64,000 bases of DNA from Heterobasidion occidentale (taxonomy: Eukaryota > Basidiomycota > Agaricomycetes > Russulales > Bondarzewiaceae). Under the pieces are notes generated by a model that was not told the DNA's origin, ran no database searches, and saw only the letters and a program-made list of their open reading frames with translations. This document shows, piece by piece, positions 56,413 through 64,000 of this stretch (within the stretch, counting starts at the first letter, position 1; each line of letters begins with the position of its first letter). The stretch spans positions 2,356,001 through 2,420,000 of the forward strand of contig JBCAQO010000006.1 of NCBI GenBank assembly GCA_039111635.1, in the 5' to 3' direction. The translations under genes were made by a program, and so were the position numbers.

Positions 56413-57263
56413 TCATTCAACGTCTATCGCTTCGTAGCTTGGCGGGGGATCGACCGCGGCGGAAGTCCCCTTGCGACGTTCGTCCTGTAAGACCTTCTGA
56501 TAACCAACCATCTCGGAATGAAGCTCCGACGAGCGCCTTGTAGAGGACTGCGCCGGTGTGTTGCTGTAAGATGATGGCGCAGTAGTGGTATTTTCCCTGT
56601 CCACCCGGATTTCCCTCGCGCTCGAGGACGGTTGCGACAGCGATAGACTCCTCGACGGTAAACCCGACGACGTGACCGAACTATGAGACGTGAGGGGCGG
56701 AGAATGGGACAAGGGATGGAACGAAGGAAGGGACGACAGGTCCCTCTGATGGTGTGACAGCAGAGGTTGATCATACGGCGTCGAGGCATCCACATTATGC
56801 ATGGGCGTGACAGTGTCAATCGCAGCCCGTGTCTGCGGCTTGCTCGGAACTGGAGGCGGAATATCGCCACGAGCCGCAGAAGAAGCCCTCATCGCTCTTC
56901 TTCTCCAACAAAAGAGAATGAGGGTGATGAGGGAGAGCAGAGCCACTACATCAAAATTCAGCCATCAAGATAGTCTGGCAATGGTGCACTACAAACAGAT
57001 TCCGATGACAATCCCGGCGATGGCGCCTCCGCTGAGACCATGACGCCCCCTTCGATTGTTGCGGCTCCCATTGCAGTCTGCTAGGACGATCGTGTTTTCA
57101 TCGCTGTGTTAGACGAGAATATTGATCAGGAGATTCGTGGCTGTAAGACATGAGAGGCATACTCGGCATCTGAATCGCCGTCCGAGGAATCGTCACATCC
57201 GCTAGCCGCAAAAGCCTCTCCCGCGCATAGAAGGGTCAGCAGGGCGAGCACATAAAGTTTCAT
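56413..57263 (-). CDS. Single-pass membrane protein with signal peptide and PPxY motif
   Basis: Three exons joined in frame. ATG 57261-57263 gives MKLYVLALLTLLCAGEAFAA, a signal peptide. A short acidic ectodomain (SGCDDSSDGDSDADDENTIV) is followed by a basic patch and a Gly-initiated membrane helix (GGAIAGIVIGI joined by an intron to LALLSLITLILFCW) and a stop-transfer WRRRAMRAS. The roughly 165-residue cytosolic tail is Ser/Pro-rich and disordered, with IPPPVPSKPQTR and a C-terminal DPPPSYEAID. The latter is a PPxY motif, the classic ligand of WW domains in Rsp5/Nedd4 ubiquitin ligases. Stop 56413-56415. Function unknown; a cell-surface sensor or trafficking adaptor is plausible from architecture only. 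Confidence 0.75.
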
Positions 57264-57754
57264 TGTAGCGGTAGAGGGCAGAGACTGCGGCGATGGACAT
57301 GTAAGTAAAATCGTGCGAACGGATCCCAGGCCAAGACAACTGTGGTCAGGATGATTGCGGACTGAAGGAGTTCGCTTGACGGCTGCTGCATGCTGTGGGA
57401 GTCATCCATGGTGATTTATAATGCCTAGAGAGCTTCCCTGGTCTTGGAAACCTGCTTGAGGACGAACCTCAACGCATGTCGAACACAACGTCGCGGATTA
57501 GCGCCGCTCTACCTCCGACGATGTCACGCAGATTGGACGTGACGCGAGCGCGTCGCGCTAATGAGACACGTGATGGGCGCGACGCGGTACGCGCCCGGAC
57601 GCGTTGACGATCGGGCGGAGTTGGAAACATCTGGTAATTGGTAAAAGCGCCACGGCACTTTCCAGAGTCTTTCCAGTCACTTAGCGTCGCTCTTGTTTCC
57701 TCTCATCAGCTCGCTGAGCGCCGTCAGCAGTCGTCTTCGTCCGTTCTTTCGTCG
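57264..57754. other. Divergent promoter region of the PPxY protein gene and CDC6
   Basis: About 490 bp. The CDC6-proximal part (57535-57610) is dense in ACGCG and GCGCG cores. No gene. Confidence 0.45.
57599..57604. promoter_or_regulatory. MCB-type (ACGCGT) site upstream of CDC6
   Basis: Perfect ACGCGT 151 bp before the CDC6 ATG, next to further GACGCG cores at 57541-57600. In yeasts CDC6/cdc18 is a classic MBF target, which supports the reading. Confidence 0.55.
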
Positions 57755-59907
57755 ATGTCGACTATGCAGACGCCTCCTCGTACGGCTAGAAGCTCAGTGC
57801 TCGGGAAGCGCGGCCAGCTTCATGTAGATTCATTGTCGTCATCGTCGTCGTCGACGGCGGACACCGACGATGCGTCGACTGAGGCAAAACTTTTAACCCC
57901 CGATAGCAGCCCTTGTGCTAAACGTGCGAGGACCTCTTTAACCCTCCTCGATGGTGAAGGCAACAAAGAAAATGTCGCACCTCTTCGTTGTGATGCCGTT
58001 GTCGACTCTCCGGGGGGTGGCAGGGTTACCAGAGCCTTACGGCGCACCAGTACAGAACTCACGACTCCAACGCGATCCCGGCAGAGTATGTGCGCCTCGT
58101 CCTGTATATGTTCGAGTATTAATCTTCGTTGAAAGCTCCTCGCCGACGCGCGTCAACGTCGAGTTTGCAAATACCCAATACTCCATCTACCGCAATGTCT
58201 CACCTGGCCCTACAGACCCCACCACGAACTCCCTCTCTTCAACTCCCTCTTCATGCTCGCGCTCGTGCTCTGTTGCGTGCTACATGCAACAGCAATGCCA
58301 ACATCGCTGGCCGTAGCGCCGAACGTGACATGATCCGAAACTTCGCGACGGCTTTCTTCGCGGCAACTCCGAAGCCGGAAGATCTCGTCAATCCCGTGCT
58401 GTATATTTCCGGTTCCCCTGGCTGTGGTAAGACTGCTCTCGTCACTGCCGTCCTCAATGATCTCGAAGTCGAAATGTTTGAGCATGGTGTCAACATCATC
58501 CTCATCAACTGCATGGCCTTCAACAGCCTGGAATCCGTATGGGAACGATTATTACAGGAGCTTGGGGGTTCCCTCCCTCGCGGCAAGAAATCTCGCGATT
58601 GCGTTGAGAACATTCTTGCACGCCGCAATTCCAAATGGTACTTACTAGTCTGATACCGTCGTTGCACACACTAATTTCCACTGCGTAGCATTCTCGTCTT
58701 GGATGAAATGGATCACGTCGCCACGTCTTCGCATGCTCTGATCTCCCTCTTTTCTCTTGCCGAAGATCATCCATCCACCCTGCGCATCATCGGCATCGCG
58801 AACACTCATACCCTTACTTCGTCAGCTTCTCAGCTCTCGATGCATGGCGTCACCGGTGTCAAGACCGTTCACTTTGCGGCCTATCAGCCCGCACAACTGC
58901 TCCAGATCATACAAGCTCGCTTGCAACCCTTGGCAGAACAGGACTTGGCCATCACAGAGGATGTCGTCCGAAAATTCCTTCCTCTTCCTTCATTGACTCT
59001 CCTGTCGAAGAAGATCGCCTCACAGACAGGTGATGTCCGTGCTATATTCGAGGTTCTTCGAGGCGCGATCGATCAAGCTGTGGTCGAGGCCTCCGTTTCC
59101 GCTCGTGTAGCAGATTACGTTGCACCGACAGTCACTCCTTCCCATATCCTCTCCGCCCTCAAAGCCTATGCTCCTTCATCCAAGGTTGGTTCCGTGCCTG
59201 CTATCTCGGGTTCTTTCACCAAGACGTCGAGCAACAGCGAAGTCGTTATGAAGGTTCGAAACCTCGGCCTCCAGGCTCGCCTTGCTCTCCTCGCCCTCCT
59301 TCTGGCATGTAAACGTATGGAGGCAGCCCTCACCCTGTCTGGTCCGAATACGTCACCGTACCGTACTCCTCCCCGATCCCCAACCAAGCGTTCAAATTCT
59401 TCCAACAACCTCTCCTCGTCCACGTCGCCTACACCCCGTCCAGGGAGCTCATGCATCGACACAACCCATCTCCACTCTTTCTATTCGGCCATTCTCACTC
59501 GTGGAGAGGCCGATGTGTTCAAGCCCGTCTCTCGTAGCGAGTTCTGTGACCTGGCTGGGATGCTGGAGACAGTAGGCCTTGTCTCACTTTCGTCGTCGTC
59601 TGGTCCTTCATCACCAACCAAGGGGAGAAAGCTTGCTCGCAGTCCATCTTTTGGCGGTGGCAGCAAGGGCTTGAAGGGCCAAGACATCAAGTTTGTGGAA
59701 GGAGTCAGGGCCGATGAAGTCCTTCGCGGCCTAGGCATCGAAGTCGGGACCCAGTCAACGTCCATGCCTGTCGATGTAAAGGAGGAAGAGATCTCCGCTC
59801 TCTGGCATCGCGAGATGTCAAAAATCAAAAAGGAGTCTAGTGTTCAGCGGAGCAAAAATACTGCTATCTCGGTAAGTCCGGCATTTGACGGTTCTATGGA
59901 AGATTAG
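57755..59907 (+). CDS. CDC6: Replication licensing AAA+ ATPase CDC6/Cdc18
   Basis: Loads the MCM helicase onto ORC-bound origins in G1. Start MSTMQTPPRTARSSVLGKRG; the frame is open further upstream but only from TTG. The disordered N-terminus has CDK-type S/T-P sites and basic KRAR-like stretches (SSPCAKRART). AAA+ motifs: Walker A GSPGCGKTA at about residue 203, Walker B ILVLDEMDHVA with an intron inside the preceding Cys codon, sensor 1 IIGIANTHTLT (N), VHFAAYQPAQLLQII, and sensor 2 RLQP/TGDVRAIFEVLRGAID (R). A C-terminal winged helix follows (LGLQARLALLALLLACKR ... FYSAILTRGEADVFKPVSRS). Introns: 58086-58135 and about 58639-58688. Stop 59905-59907, about 680 residues. Confidence 0.93.
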
Positions 59908-60238
59908 AGCCTGTCCTGCTTGCTCTATCCAATGGAAAGGGACTGGTGCTTGTATTTCACTTTTGGTCGTTCCCGTCATCTTCATCTCTGTTGTGCGCTT
60001 CATTCTAGCTGTTTATTCGATAGTTGTATCCTGTGCGGGCGGTCATACTCACGCCGACGTTACGACACCATGCGCATCTGTTTCTCTTTGCTCGTCCATT
60101 GTTACTCATCTCGTCGCGTTAAGAACTATGCATTCACTATCTCGCTTTGTCCTTTCTTTTCATTACAACGGCACGGTATACCAACTGCAATACATACAAA
60201 TTCGATCATCATGACTACCACAGTGTTATAGGGCGCTC
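59908..60238. other. Intergenic region between convergent genes
   Basis: 3' flanks of CDC6 and the gamma-tubulin complex gene, AT-rich with T-runs. Nothing else seen. Confidence 0.4.
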
Positions 60239-63200
60239 CTAGCCACCTTTCCATCCTCCGACGTCCAGCTTGGCAAGCAGGTAGCGCAAACTGCCTGTGC
60301 CGCCGGGTGCCATGGGAGAACCAGACGTCACTCCTTGCAAGTAAGCGAATTCAATGGGTAGATGAGACGACGAGGATCCTTTGTCGATCATCATTTTCAG
60401 TACCTTCACCTGCAGATCGACCTTAGAAGCATTTACAATCGAGATCCAGAAAATGCTTACTAGCGTGGTCATTTTGTCCCTATACGAAGAAAACAGATCC
60501 TCCAAGACTGGCTGAGCTTTGTACTCTTCGATCCTGCCCCTCCGCAATTCCCCTGCCAGGATGCAGAGGTCGAGCACCAACTCTAAACATCCTCTCAGCA
60601 AGTCTCCGGCGGCGCGCTGCCCGGAACGTAACAGGCAGGCGCTCAGTATATCATCAAGCACAGAAGAGTGCAAATCGGCCAAGACGAAGACATCCGAGAA
60701 TCGACCAGGAGCGGAGGAGGTTGTCGGCGAAACGTCGAGTTGTGCAAGAAAGGCATCAAAGTTACCACGAATCGCCGTGTCAAAGACATAGGATGACAGG
60801 GCTTCGACGAAAGATTGAGCTATGAAGCGGAAGCGGAGGAGGAGCTTGTTCGCAGATGAGAGTGTCGAGAAGAGTGGGTTGGATGTTTGTCTGGTCATGC
60901 GGAAAAGAGTGCTGGATGCACTTTGAACTTCAAATTATACAGTTTCATGAATAACATCGTCTAGGACAAGGAAGCCCGTACTTACCGCGCATGAGGCGCA
61001 GGATGAATGAGAACACACGTTGATACTTCGACAACACATCTGGCGTTAGCAAGACGTCGAGAGGGTGCGGTGGCTTGTAATCCATGTAAAGGAAGTCTAG
61101 AGACTCGATTGCTACAAAAGGCTCCCTTAGTCTTTTGAATTGACAAACCAAAATAAACTCACAGCAAGGATTAAGCCATCTCTCGCGACCTGTACCAACG
61201 GGAAGGTCGCGAATTGCGAAACCAAGCCTATATTCTGCCTCTACGAAGATCCTCTTGTTTTCGTCGCTATCCTCCGCATGCTCACTATTGTCAAAGCGCC
61301 CCAAACCGTGAAGCGACTCCAATGAATCCATGATCACTGTTCTGAGATAGAAGCCTAGATCAGCACCTCCAGGGGGCCACGAGTCTCTTTCCGCCAGCCC
61401 CAGTCCTAGTCCGACTGCCCATAGCCCAGTGCCTTCCTCAGTCTGCCAACCACTGTCGGGGCCGTCTCCCGAAGGGGTTTTGGCTCTCCTCAGCCTATGC
61501 AGTGAAGACTTCTTAGCAAGTGCTCGCGTCTCACTTCCTTCGAACCGCCAATTGTCCTCATCCGAAAACAGAGCGCCTTGCAGACGCGCCTTGAATATGG
61601 GGGATGTGAGAAGCAGGTATGAGCGGAGGAGCGAGAGATGAGCATGTAAGTTCAGATATGATGAGCGCGAAAGGAAAAGAGTGAGCAAGGCACCAGAAAG
61701 AGCATAGCAGTGCTCGAGAAGAGGGGATATGACCAAGGAAGTCAGGTGGGGGAGGGTTGGCGTTATCGGCGGCAAAACCTTGGGGAATGTAGAAAGAAAT
61801 TGCTCCAGATGACGCTTCGGGAGCTGTGATGAAGATGAAGGTGCAACGAGATGGGCACCAGGCTCAAGGTCGAATACTTGAAACTGTGAAAGAACATCTT
61901 GGTCAGAAGCGGTGGGCTCGTACTTGTCCGAAATGCCGTCGAAAACTTCTTCCTGATGTTGTTGATCAGTGGAAGGTTCGCTCCCCTCTCGATAAGTCCA
62001 GGCAGCCTGTACGTCCTCGTCATTCCAAAACCAAGCTATTTCTTGGTACGAAGAAACACCTTGGAGCAACGGGTGTTCAGGCTGAGCTGCACGAAGCAAC
62101 TTTAGAGAATCTCTAGCTCGTATCAGGGCTTCTGTTACGTCAGGACTCATAAAGCAAGGAAACTCTGTGTCGGTTCCATCTGTCTCTGTCTGCGTATCAT
62201 CTTGCTCGTCGTCATTTATGACTCCAAAATCCAAATTGAGGTCTTGTGAAGCAGCTGATCTGTGAACGTTCAAGACCACAAAATCGCGACTGTAACCAAC
62301 GGACCGGCTTAGATGCCGATAATAGTCCTGGCATGTCATTGTCAGGATGTAGGCGAACATCGCGGTGACAAGTCGAGAGGAACCGCGCTCAATGTGGGAC
62401 TCGAGGGCGGTGTAAATATCGGACAGTAGCATTTCGGCAGACGTTGGAAGATCTCCATAGTCCGGAGGGTATATGTCCATATCCTGCCGATGTATTTATA
62501 AATTATATTCCATGAGTGAAACAATGCACTGACCCGTCGACATAAAGACGCAAGGGCAGTCAAGATCTGTTCATACTCGTCATGATGGATCCATGTGGCT
62601 GCTGGCGTGTTCAAATCGTGCATTGAACCGCCCGTGTTATCGAGAAAGTCGGCTAGACCTAGTCGTGTATATTCGACACAAGAGGACAATGCGTGTATGA
62701 ACGCGTGGACTGTGGGTGAAATTGCAGTGGATCTAGGCTGGGTTGAGACCAAGACCAATAAGATGACGACAAAACTCACTGTCGTCGAAGTGTATCTGTG
62801 AATAGTTCAAGGCGCCGTAGAAGAGTCCCAATGGACAGAAATCGACGCATGAAACTAGATTGTAACTTAAGAATGATAGCAAGAATGATGTAGATAATCC
62901 AACCTTTCACTGATAATATCATCTTTGCCGTCAATGACTAGGACGCCTTGCTTGCTGGGCTCGCCGCTAGTCAATATAAACTTTTCAGATTCGGAGTCCC
63001 ACGCATACAAGGGAGAGGAAGTCCCAATCAAAATCATTTTGATAGACTTCAGTACTTCTGCCACGCTTGCGTGAATCATGTACGTCTGTGAATCATGAAT
63101 GCGAGGGTTGACGCTTGGTCGTGTCAAAGTTAATAAATTCCAATCAAGAAGGTTTACTGACTGGTAACGTGCGGATGAAAATACGCGATTGCTCTGCTCT

Positions 63201-63617
63201 GACAAGAAAGGTCCCGGGGATGCTAGTTGCACAAATGAAGCGCGAAGAGAATCCCATGACTTGATGTAGCTCTATGATCAAATCGTATTCAACCGTCTAC
63301 ACATGGACACCAGATACCTTGAGTTTAATTACCTGGTTTGTTGGACTTGCTGCTGCCGCGTGAGCCCAAATATTCTGGGCTTTTCCAGAGTCAGAAAGCC
63401 ATAGATCTGTCAAAGCTATGACCTCAGGGGGCAGAAGCTGAGGATCCGCCAGATGCCTCTGAGCACTCTGAGTGAACCTCAAGGTGTCCATGATAGGATC
63501 TTGAGGCTTGTCTGCCAGTTTAGGAACAGAGAATGTGGGGAATATAGGTGGTAACTCATAGCTTTCTGAATCAGATGGATAATCGAGAGGAGGAAGTAGG
63601 GGATAAGGGTCGGTCAT
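60239..63617 (-). CDS. Gamma-tubulin complex component (GCP5/6-like, Spc97/98 family)
   Basis: Member of the microtubule-nucleating complex at spindle pole bodies. ATG 63615-63617 begins MTDPYPLLPPLDYPSDSESY. The N-terminal GRIP1-like half includes VLVIDGKDDIISERLDYL-like and YSRDFVVLNVHRSA, VISPLLEHCYALSGALLTLF, and HLSLLRSYLLLTSPIFKARL. The GRIP2-like C-terminal half includes IESLDFLYMDYKPPHPLDVL then TPDVLSKYQRVFSFILRLMR, the family signature (YxxxxPLxxxxTxxxLxxYxxxFxFLL), and HRLRRAKTPS-type basic loops. It ends AKLDVGGWKGG, TAG at 60239-60241. About 1000 residues. The acidic insert EVFDGISDKYEPTASDQDVL and divergent sequence point to GCP5/GCP6 type rather than GCP2/3; this is inference. 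An ACGCGT lies 59 bp upstream. Confidence 0.85.
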
Positions 63618-63675
63618 CTTCCCGGCGATGATAGTTTGAGGTCAAGTGGCAGACCTAACCCTACTCCATGGTTTG

Positions 63676-63681
63676 ACGCGT
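63676..63681. promoter_or_regulatory. MCB-type (ACGCGT) site upstream of the gamma-tubulin complex gene
   Basis: ACGCGT within TTGACGCGTCGCGTCAA, an almost palindromic sequence, 59 bp before the ATG at 63617. It could also serve the minus-strand gene that begins outside the window only if that gene read the other way, which it does not. Confidence 0.45.
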
Positions 63682-63860
63682 CGCGTCAACCAGCGTGTCG
63701 TACTCTCCTCAGCAGACTGATAAATAGTCGTGACGAATCGATGAAGCAAGTCCTGACGCGGATGGGCAATCGCAAGAGTCCGAAGGAGTAGAATGATTTG
63801 GTTTCAGACAAAGATTATAGTAAATGATGACAAAGGGTCCATGCCATGCCGAACAATATA

Positions 63861-64000
63861 TTATTGCACAGAACTTCCCCATGCTGGTATTTCTACATCG
63901 AACCACTCTGGAAGCCTATTCCAGAAGTCCTGCCTCGCAGCATCAACAGCGGCCGCAAACTCGGTCCTACATGCGTCGCACGCACGATACTTATTTGATA
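63861..64000 (-). CDS. C-terminal end of a BTB/POZ-like protein (partial)
   Basis: The last 45 or so codons of a gene entering from the right edge. The frame reads KYRACDACRTEFAAAVDAAR, QDFWNRLPEWFDVEIPAWGS and ends SVQ with TAA at 63861-63863. A CxxC followed by an FWxxLPxxF helix is the usual C-terminus of the many basidiomycete BTB/POZ-domain proteins. The BTB domain itself lies outside the window, so the assignment rests on this tail only. Confidence 0.5.
   Translation of the reverse strand, partial: SNKYRACDACRTEFAAAVDAARQDFWNRLPEWFDVEIPAWGSSVQ

Noticed and set aside
56424..56870. Arg-rich minus-strand frame inside the PPxY protein gene
   Set aside because: An alternative frame of the same exon. 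The chosen frame joins to the signal peptide and membrane-helix exons and ends with the PPxY motif.

Overview
The window is nuclear DNA from a filamentous basidiomycete, most likely an agaricomycete (mushroom or polypore group). Nearly every gene is cut by several short introns of about 50-65 nt, often only found by joining pieces in different frames. The gene content also fits: tandem fungal P450s, an OPT oligopeptide transporter, RAX2, a Zn2Cys6 protein, a DIM-5/Clr4-type SET protein and small secreted and membrane proteins. All gene models here were spliced by hand, so start, stop and key motifs are firmer than every inner exon edge.

Layout. 0-1.8 kb: 3' part of a very GC-rich unknown gene. 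2.3-8 kb: two intact tandem cytochrome P450 paralogues (minus strand). 8.45 kb: tRNA-Gly(UCC). 8.6-11.8 kb: OPT transporter. 12.6-13.3 kb: ATP synthase OSCP (ATP5). 13.6-19.3 kb: large H3K9-type SET methyltransferase. 20-21.5 kb: PP2C-like phosphatase. 21.7-23.3 kb: REI1 ribosome-biogenesis factor. 23.7-28.3 kb: RAX2 polarity landmark with a C-terminal SH3-like segment. 29-33.8 kb: two paralogues of an uncharacterised family with His and Asn-Cys motifs, flanking a degraded gene and an aminoglycoside-phosphotransferase-like kinase. 34.1-39.4 kb: complex I subunit, a coiled-coil protein, a 101-residue RPEL protein and a DUF1279 mitochondrial membrane protein. 39.8-41.4 kb: S-adenosylmethionine decarboxylase. 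43.8-45.3 kb: second PP2C-like gene. 45.6-47.2 kb: protein with two Zn2Cys6 clusters. 48.9-50 kb: small secreted protein. 50.3-63.6 kb: DBF4 and SPO11 (divergent, separated by a MITE), a PPxY membrane protein and CDC6 (divergent), and a gamma-tubulin complex component. The window ends inside a BTB-like gene.

The last 14 kb is rich in cell-cycle and chromosome genes: DBF4 (replication origin kinase subunit), CDC6 (origin licensing), SPO11 (meiotic breaks) and a gamma-tubulin complex protein. ACGCGT (MCB/MBF-type) sites lie just upstream of DBF4, CDC6 and the gamma-tubulin complex gene, consistent with shared G1/S control.

Most unusual observations: three mutually similar introns in a row at 29.5-29.8 kb (introner-like or a tandem exon-intron duplication); a roughly 0.8 kb TA-flanked MITE with 27-bp inverted repeats ending 64 bp before the SPO11 start; a one-base frame break inside the RAX2 SH3-like tail; a duplicated Zn2Cys6 domain with the intron position preserved in both copies; and a candidate permuted papain-fold family represented by two paralogues.
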